In this document: positions 25,996 to 33,669 of the stretch, in pieces
Layout of the letters: each line of letters begins with the position of its first letter
Numbering within the stretch: position 1 is the first letter of the stretch
Assembly: GCA_016219875.1 (NCBI GenBank)
Contig: JACRJZ010000146.1
Location: forward strand, 159,122 to 223,121
DNA length: 64,000 nucleotides
From: Verrucomicrobiota bacterium
GTDB taxonomy: Bacteria; Verrucomicrobiota; Verrucomicrobiia; Limisphaerales; JACRJZ01
Reading direction: 5' to 3'
The notes under the pieces: generated by a model
What the model was told of the DNA's origin: nothing
What the model saw: the letters and a program-made list of their open reading frames with translations, nothing else
Databases searched by the model: none
Translations under genes and position numbers: made by a program

Positions 25996-26730
25996 TCAGA
26001 CGCCGCGCGCGTCGGCGGGCCAAATGATCTTGTGCATTTGCACCTGGAACCGCACCGGCAGGGCGTCGGCCAGGAGGCGCTCGGCCAGTTGTTGGCGCGT
26101 GATCGGCGTGTGGCCGGCCGGAATCGGATTGAGCGACCTGTTCTGTTGCGCCTGCAGGAGCGGCACGGCCCAGGAAAACAACACGGGACAGAGCCTAGCC
26201 AAGTTGCGCTCGGCGATGATCTTTCGCGCCCAGTGGTAATCTTCCTGGCTGGCGATGACGAACTTGATTTCGTCGGTGTGCCGCAGATGCCGCAGGTTGG
26301 GCCAGTGGTTGCGGTCGGACTCGCCACTGGCCGGGCACTTGAGGTCCATGATGCGGCGGACGCGCGCATCGACGCCCGAGAGGTCCACCGTGCCGCTCGT
26401 TTCCAGCAGGACGGTGAAGCCGTCGTCGCACAGCGCCTTGAGCAGGACCAGCGAGTTGGGTTGCAGCAACGGCTCGCCTCCGGTCACTTCGACCAGCGGC
26501 AGCCGTGCTGGGCCGGCCTCACTCTGGAACGGCTTGGCCAGTTCGCGGACGCGCGCGAGGACCTCGTTGAGCGTCTGCTTGCGGCCCTCGGTGAAGGCGT
26601 AGGCCGTGTCGCAATACGAGCAGCGCAAATGGCAGGCGGTCAGACGGACGAAGACACACGGCAGGCCGGCCCAGGTGCTTTCGCCCTGGAGGCTGAGGAA
26701 GATCTCGTTGACGACGAGCGTGTCGGACAT
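25996..26730 (-). CDS. queE: 7-carboxy-7-deazaguanine synthase
   Basis: This radical-SAM enzyme converts 6-carboxytetrahydropterin to 7-carboxy-7-deazaguanine in the queuosine/preQ0 pathway. The N-terminal NEIFLSLQGESTWAGLPCVFVRL is the QueE signature. CHLRCSYC supplies the CX3CX2C cluster (the variant with a two-residue last gap), and EVTGGEPLLQ is the GGEP motif. 244 residues is usual for the long form. ATG 26730 is chosen; upstream sequence in the same frame belongs to the integrase pseudogene. Confidence 0.92.
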   Translation of the reverse strand: MSDTLVVNEIFLSLQGESTWAGLPCVFVRLTACHLRCSYCDTAYAFTEGRKQTLNEVLARVRELAKPFQSEAGPARLPLVEVTGGEPLLQPNSLVLLKALCDDGFTVLLETSGTVDLSGVDARVRRIMDLKCPASGESDRNHWPNLRHLRHTDEIKFVIASQEDYHWARKIIAERNLARLCPVLFSWAVPLLQAQQNRSLNPIPAGHTPITRQQLAERLLADALPVRFQVQMHKIIWPADARGV

Positions 26731-26798
26731 CGGAGGAAGCTTAGGCAGGGCGGGGCAAAGCGCAACCCACGAGTCAGGCACGCACCCTGCCCGACCGC

Positions 26799-27593
26799 TC
26801 AATCTGCAATCTGCAACGACTCTTCGTCGGCCATCGGCCATCGGCTCTCCGGCGAACGCCGCACCCCATTGCCAGCCCCATTCCTTGCTCGCCGACGGAT
26901 ACTTGACCTCCTGGCTGTCCGGCAGCAACACCTCGCCCTGCCCTGCTTGCAAGTCGGCTTCATGGGTGCGCTTGACTGTTTCCAGATGCCGCCGCAACGG
27001 CTCCCGCAGCGACTCCGGCAACAAGCCCAATACCGCCCCAGCCAGTGTTGGTAAGCTTCCTCCGTCTTGAGCGAATAATGCTTCAACCGCAGCGCCCCCT
27101 CCAGGCGCAGCCGCGCTTCCGCCAGGGAACGCGGCGCGGGCGGTGTCTTGGTGGCCGGCTCCGTCCGTCCGCCAGCGGCTGTGGGGGCCTCCCCGCCCGG
27201 CCCCGGCGCTGGTTCCATCCGGGCCGGGGCCGCCGGACCACCCACCTTGGCCGGTGGAGTTAGAGTTCCCTGCTGCTTCCGCCGGGCCGTCAGCGCCTCC
27301 TGCGCCTGGGTTTGCTGCCAATCCGGCGCGTTCCAGCGCACGGTGATGAAGCGGACGAAATCATCCACCTGCTCTGGCGTCACGGATGCCCCCGGCCCGA
27401 AGCGCCGCGCGTGGTACACGCCGAACTTGCGCACCCACTCCGCAGCCCATGCTTCCGCCGTGCGCCGAGGCCGGACCTGCCCGTTCCCGGAGTTGTCTGC
27501 CATACACTGGTCCCGGCCTGCGAGAGGCCGTTGTTCCTCATATTTTGGGTTGACGAACGCCCGATTCCTGCCAAATCTCTCGCCACAATGCAA
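26799..27593 (-). pseudogene. Integron integrase (tyrosine recombinase) remnant
   Basis: The N-terminal portion contains the SAM-like, DNA-binding segment of IntI (LRLKHYSLKTEEAYQHWLGRY, around 27055-27110). After it the frame changes and ~60-80 residues are missing. The neighbouring frame then continues with the typical IntI segment LLPESLREPLRRHLETVKRTHEADLQ and LPDSQEVKYPSASKEWGWQW. That too stops before the catalytic His-x-x-Arg and Tyr boxes. The gene therefore carries an internal deletion/frameshift and lacks its C-terminus. The orientation, facing away from the cassettes, is that of intI. Confidence 0.75.
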
Positions 27594-27615
27594 GCACAGG
27601 TCCAGCCCTTTCCGA

Positions 27616-27644
27616 GGATAAACCGCACAAACTGCGGTTTATCC
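27616..27644. repeat. Perfect 12-bp inverted repeat in the putative attI region
   Basis: GGATAAACCGCA and TGCGGTTTATCC flank the 5-base loop CAAAC with no mismatches. Two shorter hairpins follow immediately (CCCCGG-AAAA-CCCGGG and GAGCC-ACTTGC-GGCTC) before GTTAGGC at 27684. It could be a terminator of the region, an integrase/regulator binding site, or part of a degenerate attC. Confidence 0.65.
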
Positions 27645-27715
27645 CCGGAAAACCCGGGATGAGCCACTTGCGGCTCAATACCTGTTAGGCCGACTCCGCG
27701 CTCGCGTGTTGACTG

Positions 27716-28183
27716 ATGCACTGGCAACTGGAAATCAATGACCGCAGCCAACTGGTGAGCGACTTCGCTCACTTAGACGCGCTGCTTCGGACGAAAGAGG
27801 CGCAGTCGGCGGTGAGCCTATCCCTTGAGCGAGTTCAGCAGCATCACCGCCCACGTTGGGAGCGATTACTCTACCGAGTTCTTGGCGTGCCTCTGGCCGA
27901 ACACGAGGCGCATGGCACACTTGTACTTTCGCTTACACCTGACCGAGCGATGGCTGTCTTCATGAAGGATGATGACGACGTTGGAGTTGTCGCCACCGCA
28001 GGTGGTGCCAACGGTCACGATCTGGTCGAGTTCGTGACTTCCAGAGGCGAGAGGTTTTCGGAGCCGGCGAGGTGCTGCATTACCCGCGAGATGGCGTTCG
28101 CCGCCTTGAGAGAGTTTTATCAGACGACCAAGCGCCCCAAGAGCATCGAGTGGATGCGCGTCGAAGAGAGCAGACAGAGATGA
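27716..28183 (+). CDS. Cassette 1: Imm1-like immunity protein
   Basis: This 155-residue soluble protein has no signal peptide. The C-terminal pattern ITREMAFAALREFYQTTKRPKSIEWMRVE, preceded by an acidic beta-rich segment (FMKDDDDVGVVATAGG), resembles the Imm1 family of polymorphic-toxin immunity proteins. No toxin is adjacent. It begins 25 bases after the GTTAGGC core and is followed by attC1, so it is the first integron cassette. Orphan immunity genes are common cassette cargo. The family assignment is from motif memory only. Confidence 0.6.
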   Translation: MHWQLEINDRSQLVSDFAHLDALLRTKEAQSAVSLSLERVQQHHRPRWERLLYRVLGVPLAEHEAHGTLVLSLTPDRAMAVFMKDDDDVGVVATAGGANGHDLVEFVTSRGERFSEPARCCITREMAFAALREFYQTTKRPKSIEWMRVEESRQR

Positions 28184-28196
28184 GAGACACCCGTCG

Positions 28197-28289
28197 GCCT
28201 AACCATACGCTGCAGCGAACCCGGCGGGAGCGTCGCGGCTGCAATCGTTGCATCCCGTGCGCCGGGTCGCTGAGCTTGGGTCGTTGGGC
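28197..28289 (+). other. attC recombination site 1
   Basis: R'' GCCTAAC (28197) and R' GTTGGGC (28283) bound a 93-base imperfect palindrome. The inner arms CAGCGAACCCGGC and GCCGGGTCGCTG pair except for one extra A on the left arm, the extrahelical base that orients folded attC recombination. It terminates cassette 1. Confidence 0.88.
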
Positions 28290-28357
28290 ATCCACCGCGC
28301 AACTGTGAAGCCAATTCCAAAGCCAGATAGGAACATTGTCGCCAACTGGAACCGCCA

Positions 28358-28636
28358 ATGACGACAAAGCGCCTCAACCTGCTCAAGCAAGCCGCCATTT
28401 GGGCGGGCATCCTTTGCACCTTTATTGGAGTCACCCGCAATTTGGCGCGAGGGGGCGATTTGATTTCCGCTTGCCTGTCCTACGGCGGCTTGCTGATGAC
28501 CTGCTGCGGGCACTTCGTCGGCGTTGCAATCGGAAAACGTCAGGCCGCAGAAAATGCAGGTCAAAAAGAGGCACTGAGCGATTTGCGGCAAGAAATTGAG
28601 ACGCTCAAGAAAGGCGACTGGCTGGTCAACAAGTGA
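28358..28636 (+). CDS. Cassette 2: small membrane protein
   Basis: This 92-residue protein has two hydrophobic segments (AAIWAGILCTFIGV and SACLSYGGLLMTCCGHFVGVAIG). A short charged C-terminal coiled-coil-like helix (EALSDLRQEIETLKK) follows. No family is recognised. It lies about 70 bases after attC1 and stops just before attC2, so it is the only gene of cassette 2. Its function is unknown; small two-helix membrane proteins are frequent integron cargo. Confidence 0.65.
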   Translation: MTTKRLNLLKQAAIWAGILCTFIGVTRNLARGGDLISACLSYGGLLMTCCGHFVGVAIGKRQAAENAGQKEALSDLRQEIETLKKGDWLVNK

Positions 28637-28643
28637 TCTCACA

Positions 28644-28771
28644 ATGCCCAACAAGGTCACTGGAGCGAACAGCCGCCCCGCTTTTCCGTTTCGAGAGGTT
28701 TGGGTTTTCATTGGTTTTGTTTGTCGGCGGCAGCCTCGCTCGGCGGCTGTCGCTCAGTTTGATCGTTGATA
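28644..28771 (+). other. attC recombination site 2
   Basis: R'' GCCCAAC (28644) and a variant R' GTTGATA (28765) bound a 128-base element. AGCGAACAGCCGCC near 28663 pairs with GGCGGCTGTCGCT near 28742 with one unpaired A. The R' core departs from GTTRRRY at one position but the stem is clear. Confidence 0.78.
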
Positions 28772-29484
28772 TGAAATTGCCTCTGTGTATCATTGCGATG
28801 ATCTTCGGTTCTGGATCGCTGACGCATGCTCAAGGGACTTTCTCTGTTCGACTACCTGGCGAAAACCTAGTCAAAAATAGCAGTTTTGAGCACTTCAGCC
28901 ACACGCCGGACTTAAATCTAGCGCCATGGAAATGGACTGGTTGCTTGGCCTACGTTCAGGATTACGACCGCATACCGGCCGCAGAGGGCGAGAGATTCCC
29001 AATGGTTTGCGGTCAGATTTATCAAGATATTGTTACTTTACCTGGACAAGCGTACCAACTGCGATTTGCCTTCGGCGGGAATGATCAGGCACAACAGAAT
29101 CCTGAGCCCCTGTACGTCCTTTGGGGTACGCAACGGGTTGCCGCGATTCCAGTGCGAGGAGTCTCCCTTCGCAGCCCCGAATGGCGCTATTTAGACTTCC
29201 AGGTGGTGGCCGATCAAGCGTCAACGCGCGTTGGTTTCAGCTCGCTGCCCCAACAAGCATTTCCCATGGTTGATGACGTTTCGGTAGTTGCTATTCCGGA
29301 ACCCGGTATTTTCACCCTGATCGGCTTCGCTCTTATATCATATTCTTTTATTTACTTAGCTAACCACCGGGTGGAGACGAACCGCCGCCGTGCGTTTCGG
29401 TTTCGAAGTTGGCCGGAGAGTTCGGACAGTTACGGTGCTTGCGTGAGCGCGTTTCCAGCGGCGGTCGCTCACCCGAATCGTTAG
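28771..29484 (+). CDS. Cassette 3: PEP-CTERM secreted protein
   Basis: This 237-residue exported protein has a Sec signal (KLPLCIIAMIFGSGSLTHA), a jelly-roll-like body starting NLVKNSSFEHF (as in DUF642/carbohydrate-binding proteins) and a C-terminal PEP-CTERM sorting signal: IPEPGIFTLIGF, a membrane helix and a basic tail. The ATG overlaps the last base of attC2 with no leader, which is typical of a cassette gene. The basic tail NHRVETNRRRAFRF and the final residues are encoded by attC3 itself. AT content is higher than in the neighbours, suggesting a different source genome. Confidence 0.8.
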   Translation: MKLPLCIIAMIFGSGSLTHAQGTFSVRLPGENLVKNSSFEHFSHTPDLNLAPWKWTGCLAYVQDYDRIPAAEGERFPMVCGQIYQDIVTLPGQAYQLRFAFGGNDQAQQNPEPLYVLWGTQRVAAIPVRGVSLRSPEWRYLDFQVVADQASTRVGFSSLPQQAFPMVDDVSVVAIPEPGIFTLIGFALISYSFIYLANHRVETNRRRAFRFRSWPESSDSYGACVSAFPAAVAHPNR

Positions 29485-29486
29485 GC
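29358..29486 (+). other. attC recombination site 3
   Basis: Left R''-like AGCTAAC (29358) and right R' GTTAGGC (29480) bound a 129-base palindrome. The CCGGGTGGAGACGAACCGCC arm pairs with the segment GCGGTCGCTCACCCG, again with extra bases on the left strand. The coding frame of the PEP-CTERM gene runs through almost all of it before stopping at 29484. Confidence 0.82.
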
Positions 29487-29503
29487 CCGCGGAGGGCGCT
29501 GTC

Positions 29504-30979
29504 ATGAAACGCCCCCACCTCCTCCTCGCCTCGCTTCTGGTGGCAGTCGCCTCGACGTCGGTTGTCTCATGGGCAGCCGGCCGCCCCGCCGATATCCGCG
29601 TCGGGCCGAACGTCCAGGTGAGTGCGAACCGGGCGGATGTGCCCCACTGGGAGGTGATCCTGGCGGCCGACCCGACCGAGCCGAAGCGATTGCTGGCCGG
29701 GGCGATGCTCCGGTACGGCACCGGCGAGGACCAGTGCGTCGCCTACCTCTCGGCCGACGGGGGGAAGACTTGGAAGACCGTCCTGGAGCCGGGCGGCCGT
29801 GCGGACACCCGCGGGGCGAAGCGGGCGGCCGACCCGTCCGTCGCGTTCGGGCCGGGCGGGGCGGCCTACTTCGCCATGCTGGCGGCCGACGGGCGACTCG
29901 AACACCACCACACCGTCGTCTTCCGCTCGGCCGACGGGGGGAAGACCTGGGGCGAACCGGTCCACGTCCATCAGCCCACGCGGATGGACCGGCCCTACGT
30001 CACCGTGGACCGGACGGGCGGCAAGTACGACGGCCGGGTCTACTGCAACGCCGCCGTGTTCACCGACTCCCTGCCGGGTACGGGCGGGACCACCGCGGAC
30101 CTGGTGCCGCAGGGCGGAATCGGCATCTTCTACTCGGCCGACGGGGGCCGCACGTTCAGCGAACCGGTACTCCAGCGGTTACGGATGGCGAACCACCCGC
30201 ACGTGCCCAAGTCCACGGGCAACGCCGTCGTCCTGTCCGACGGGACCGTGGTCACCCTGTACAACTTCGTCCCGGACTGGCGGAAGCGGGACGACCCCGC
30301 TTTCTTCCTCGGGGTCGAGCGATCGGTCGATGGGGGGAAGAGTTTCGAGCCAGGGAGCCAGTCGATCGGCGAACGACCGCCACGGGACAAATTCGTCCCC
30401 AAAAACAAGTTCATCGGGCGTACCGAGCGGCCCGCCGGGAAAGGGCTTGCCGGCTTGGAGTGTCTCGCGGTCGATCCCTCGACCGGCCCCCACCGGGATA
30501 CTCTGTATGCGGTCTGGCCGGCTTACGATGGCAAGCAGGGCCGAATCATGTTATCCGTCTCCACGGACAAAGGGATGAAGTGGTCCGAGCCGATCCGGGT
30601 CAGCGACGGGACGGAGGCCGGGGCGGCCGGGACCTACCGCGGGGCGTTCATGCCGGCGGTCGCCGTCAACAAAGACGGGGTGGTCGGCCTCTCCTGGTAC
30701 GACACCCGCGATGCGGCCGGGGCGGAGCCGGGTTGGGACGTACGGTTCGCCGCCTCCCGCGACGGTGGCAGGACGTGGGGACCGAGCGTGCGCGTGAGTG
30801 AGAAGTCGAGCGCGTTCACCGAAGCGATGCAGACGAAGTTCGGCCGGAGGATCGGCCCCGGTGACACGGCCGGTTTGGCGGTCGGGGCGGACGGCACGTT
30901 CCACCTGCTGTGGGCCGACCACCGGACGGGGACGCCGCAGGTGTGGACGGCGACCGTTGCCGTTGAAAGCAAGCGGTGA
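29504..30979 (+). CDS. Cassette 4: sialidase/BNR-repeat secreted protein
   Basis: This is an exported six-bladed propeller of the sialidase/BNR superfamily, 491 residues. The signal peptide is LLLASLLVAVASTSVVSWAAG. Asp-box repeats occur in order: SADGGKTWK, SADGGKTWGE, SADGGRTFSE, SVDGGKSFEP, STDKGMKWSE and SRDGGRTWGP. The full sialidase catalytic triad was not verified, so the activity could be sialidase, another exo-glycosidase or merely binding. The gene is markedly GC-richer than its neighbours and begins 18 bases after attC3. With attC4 of a Planctomycete-like type, it looks acquired from a GC-rich donor. Confidence 0.85.
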   Translation: MKRPHLLLASLLVAVASTSVVSWAAGRPADIRVGPNVQVSANRADVPHWEVILAADPTEPKRLLAGAMLRYGTGEDQCVAYLSADGGKTWKTVLEPGGRADTRGAKRAADPSVAFGPGGAAYFAMLAADGRLEHHHTVVFRSADGGKTWGEPVHVHQPTRMDRPYVTVDRTGGKYDGRVYCNAAVFTDSLPGTGGTTADLVPQGGIGIFYSADGGRTFSEPVLQRLRMANHPHVPKSTGNAVVLSDGTVVTLYNFVPDWRKRDDPAFFLGVERSVDGGKSFEPGSQSIGERPPRDKFVPKNKFIGRTERPAGKGLAGLECLAVDPSTGPHRDTLYAVWPAYDGKQGRIMLSVSTDKGMKWSEPIRVSDGTEAGAAGTYRGAFMPAVAVNKDGVVGLSWYDTRDAAGAEPGWDVRFAASRDGGRTWGPSVRVSEKSSAFTEAMQTKFGRRIGPGDTAGLAVGADGTFHLLWADHRTGTPQVWTATVAVESKR

Positions 30980-30989
30980 CGGTGGGCTG

Positions 30990-31086
30990 GCCGAACCAGG
31001 CGCTGCACCTGACCCGGCGGCACGCTAGGTTTCTGGGAGTTCAAAGCTACCTGATGCCGCCGGGCAGGTGAGCTTGGTCGTTGATT
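30990..31086 (+). other. attC recombination site 4
   Basis: GCCGAAC (30990) and GTTGATT (31080) bound a 97-base palindrome. CACCTGACCCGGCGGCA on the left pairs with TGCCGCCGGGCAGGTG on the right with one unpaired base. The core sequence is of the type I associate with Gemmata-like planctomycete cassettes, unlike attC1-3. Downstream, CCCAGCG...CGCTGGGTCGTTAGC (31116-31143) is a short remnant of a further site. Confidence 0.8.
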
Positions 31087-31138
31087 TCACTGAGTCATTT
31101 ACCTGTTCACGTCCAGCCCAGCGCCGGTCGCTGGGTCG

Positions 31139-32083
31139 TTAGCAAGGCTCAGACGGTTTGAGGAACTTCGTCCGCACCTCGGCCACGTCTCTTTCGATCT
31201 GTTGCCGCAGCGCGTCCAGCGAGGGAAACTTCCGCTCCTCGCGCACTTTGGCGACGAAGGTCACTTCCAGTTCCTGGCCGTAAAGGTTGCCGCGGAAGTC
31301 GAACAGGTGCGCCTCCACGCGCAGTTGTGGCGCGGGCTGTTTCAGCGTGGGCCGATGACCAATGTTCAGCACGCCGCGATGCTGCCGGCGGCCCGCCTTG
31401 GCGTGGATCGCATAGACGCCGCCGGGCGGCAGCACGAGTCCGGTGGGGTCGAGGTTGGCGGTGGGAAAGCCGAGCTGGCGGCCCAGACGATCGCCCCGCA
31501 CCACCGGGCCAGACAGGCTGTATTCGCGCCCGAGCATTTGCTGCGCGGCATCGAGTTCGCCACCCCGGATGGCCTCGCGGATGCGGGTGCTGCTGACACG
31601 CCGGCCGTCGAGAGACACCGCCGCCAAGCCATGCACCACGAATCCCATCTCACGTCCGAGCCTCCGCAGCAGATCGACGTTGCCGGTGCGCTGGTGGCCG
31701 AAGGTGAAGGCGCTGCCGACGCACACGCTGAAGATGCGGCCCAGGCCGCCCGCCAATTCGCGGATGAAGTCCTCCCCTGGCTGCGAACTGAACTGGCGGT
31801 CGAAATGAATCAACAGCACGGCATCGGCGCCCAGGGCCTCGATGGCCCGGAGCTTCTGCGGCAGCGTGTAAATGAGCGGCGGGACCCGCTGCGGCGCGAG
31901 GACCGCGGCCGGGTGGCGGTCGAACGTCACGACCACCGCCAGTCCTTCGTGCTGTTCTGCGTCCGTGACAGCCTGTCGGATGACCTGTTGATGGCCCAGA
32001 TGCACGCCGTCGAACATGCCGATGGCCAGGCAGACGGGGCGGCCTTTCGTTCTCAGTTCAGTAGCGCGGCGGACGAGCTTCAC
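31139..32083 (-). CDS. ribF: Bifunctional riboflavin kinase/FMN adenylyltransferase
   Basis: This enzyme makes FMN and FAD from riboflavin in the cytosol. The N-terminal nucleotidyltransferase domain has GMFDGVHLGHQ and the SSTRIREAI motif. The C-terminal flavokinase domain has LGFPTANLDP, GVYAIHAKAG and GVLNIGHRPT. 314 residues is full length. truB lies upstream in the same direction, about 210 bases away, with a family A palindrome between them; the truB-ribF pairing is common in bacteria. Its stop codon abuts the end of the integron. Confidence 0.93.
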   Translation of the reverse strand: MKLVRRATELRTKGRPVCLAIGMFDGVHLGHQQVIRQAVTDAEQHEGLAVVVTFDRHPAAVLAPQRVPPLIYTLPQKLRAIEALGADAVLLIHFDRQFSSQPGEDFIRELAGGLGRIFSVCVGSAFTFGHQRTGNVDLLRRLGREMGFVVHGLAAVSLDGRRVSSTRIREAIRGGELDAAQQMLGREYSLSGPVVRGDRLGRQLGFPTANLDPTGLVLPPGGVYAIHAKAGRRQHRGVLNIGHRPTLKQPAPQLRVEAHLFDFRGNLYGQELEVTFVAKVREERKFPSLDALRQQIERDVAEVRTKFLKPSEPC

Positions 32084-32121
32084 AGGATGGCCTGGGTCTT
32101 ACGAGGTAATCTCAAAACTCG

Positions 32122-32206
32122 GTAGCAGCCGACGTGAGGAGGCTCACGACGATTGCGGATTGCGGATTGCAGATTGGAGATGGAGCCTCCTCACGTCGGC
32201 TGCTAC
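32122..32206. repeat. Family A palindromic repeat, intergenic (truB-ribF)
   Basis: GTAGCAGCCGACGTGAGGAG and CTCCTCACGTCGGCTGCTAC form the perfect 20-base arms. The central loop is longer (GATTGCGGATTGCAGATTGG-type tandem units) than in other copies. TCAAAAC and GTTTTGA further extend the stem outward. Confidence 0.92.
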
Positions 32207-32293
32207 GGTTTTGAAAGAGGCTCTTTCGTTTTACGTTTTGCGGTTCACCCATCACGACGTGAAGCGCGAACCGCGGCCCACGATAGAACTCGC

Positions 32294-33010
32294 TCACATC
32301 CCCTCCACCAGTTTCATGATCGGGATCACGCGCTTTTCCAATTCTGCGGCGGAGAGCTTGAGCGCGGCGTCGAGCGGGAGCGCGTCGGCCACGTTGAACT
32401 TGCCGGATTCGGTCCGGCGCAAGGTTTGCAGGTGTGCGCCGCAGCCGAGTTTTTGCCCAAGATCATGCGCGATGCTGCGCACGTAGGTGCCCTTGGTGCA
32501 GGCGATGGCAAAGTGCCCGACCGGCTCCTGGTAGGCACTGAAGCGGAAGCGGTAGATGTGGACACACCGCTCCTTGCGCTCCACCTCCACGCCTTTCCGC
32601 GCCAGCTTGTAGAGCGGCACGCCGCCCTGCTTCACGGCGGACACCATCGGCGGCATCTGCATCAGGTCGCCGACAAACGCGGCGGCTTCCTTGTTCAACT
32701 CGTCGAGCGTGAGGGGCGGCACCGGCAGGGAGGAAACCAGTTCTCCGTCGGCGTCGTAACTGTCGGTCGTCTCGCCGAACTTGATCGTCCCCTCGTAGGT
32801 TTTGTCGGAGGACATGAGCCGCTCGGAGAGCTTGGTCCCGCGGCCCAGCACGATGATGAGCAGGCCGGTGGCGTTGGGATCAAGCGTGCCACAGTGCCCG
32901 ACCTTCTTGATGCGGAAGTGGCGGCGGATGGCATCGACCACGTCATGCGACGTCGGCCCCGACGGCTTGTCGATCAGGATGGCCCCGTCAAAAGGTTCAA
33001 ACTCGATCAT
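32294..33010 (-). CDS. truB: tRNA pseudouridine(55) synthase
   Basis: This enzyme forms the T-loop pseudouridine in tRNAs. LIDKPSGPTSHDVV is the TruB start, VGHCGTLDPNATGLL carries the catalytic Asp, KTYEGTIKFGETTDSYDADG is motif II-like, and KGTYVRSIAHDLG is the C-terminal signature. 238 residues from ATG 33010 fits a short TruB without the PUA extension. No rbfA/infB genes are adjacent, unlike the usual order. Confidence 0.93.
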   Translation of the reverse strand: MIEFEPFDGAILIDKPSGPTSHDVVDAIRRHFRIKKVGHCGTLDPNATGLLIIVLGRGTKLSERLMSSDKTYEGTIKFGETTDSYDADGELVSSLPVPPLTLDELNKEAAAFVGDLMQMPPMVSAVKQGGVPLYKLARKGVEVERKERCVHIYRFRFSAYQEPVGHFAIACTKGTYVRSIAHDLGQKLGCGAHLQTLRRTESGKFNVADALPLDAALKLSAAELEKRVIPIMKLVEGM

Positions 33011-33227
33011 CGTCTCAGGAGTTGGAGGTGGACGATCCACCCAGCGAAACCTGTCGGCGTCGCGGAACGAGGCTCCGTCGCGAATTCTGCTTCCACTGCA
33101 CCCACCGCACTGGTGTCAATTCTCTCATGTGGCGGGGGACCATAGAGGCCGTCGGAGGATTTTCAACTCCCAATCCTCCGCCGGAGTGCATTCGCCGGGC
33201 TGCATCAAACTCCCGCCCGGCACACTG

Positions 33228-33396
33228 GGTAGCGCAGATTTTCAATCTGCCGTACCGCCGACTTGCAGTCGGCAAGGCCGTGAAAACTTCCAGCCGGCTG
33301 GCCTCTTCCAACGCTCGCCGGTTGGAAAACCGGCGCTACGACAGACAGGAATGTCTGCGGGTCCGCCGAACTCGCAGGTTGGAAAGCCCGCGCTAC
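33228..33396. repeat. Cluster of TAGCGC-bounded hairpins
   Basis: Consecutive hairpins: GTAGCGCAGATT-TTC-AATCTGCCGTAC, GCCGACTTGCAGTCGGC, CGCCGGTTGGAAAACCGGCGCTAC, ACAGACAGGAATGTCTG and GCAGGTTGGAAAGCCCGCGCTAC. They share motifs with the repeat at 13.9 kb. The leftmost part of the 33041-33669 gap otherwise shows nothing coding. Confidence 0.65.
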
Positions 33397-33600
33397 GAGC
33401 GACAGCGGGCCTGGCACCCGCACTCGGCGCAGTGCCGGTTCAGGATGAGGTCGAACGGCGTTGAGTTGGCGACCAGCGCGGCGATCTTCTCCAGGCGTTT
33501 TCGCACTTCGCCAGCCAGGGCCGAGGTTTTCACCTTCAGCGCGGCGTGATCGTCACGGAGGGAAGCTACTTCCCTCTGAAGGGCTTGGCCACACAGCCAT
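33397..33600 (-). pseudogene. Remnant of a RecB/Cas4-like (TM0106-type) nuclease
   Basis: The minus strand encodes a helical segment (LREVASL-like coiled part, EVRKRLEKIAALVANS) followed by FDLILNRHCAECGCQARCRS. The latter matches the conserved Cys cluster of TM0106-family RecB-like nucleases (NRHCxxCxxxxxCR). A stop codon arises exactly where the hairpin cluster begins, and no nuclease core is found upstream because the sulfatase gene starts there. It is a fragment, not an active gene. The family assignment rests on one motif. Confidence 0.45.
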
Positions 33601-33669
33601 CCCGGTATCGTCACGGAAAAGCGTTTCAACCATTGAATTCGCCCCGCCTTGTCGTGTTCAATGCCGGCC

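Larger units (their letters stand above)
26799..31141. mobile_element. Relict chromosomal integron: broken integrase, attI region, four cassettes
   Basis: A minus-strand integron-integrase pseudogene is followed, in the opposite direction, by four plus-strand gene cassettes each ending in a recognisable attC site. GTTAGGC at 27684 is the first recombination-type core and probably marks the attI/first-cassette junction. Cassette genes begin 0 to ~70 bases after each attC end, as in true integrons. A hairpin ending CGCTGGGTCGTTAGC near 31134 looks like the remnant of one more attC at the distal end, next to ribF. The integrase defects imply the array can now move only with an integrase supplied elsewhere. 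Confidence 0.85.
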
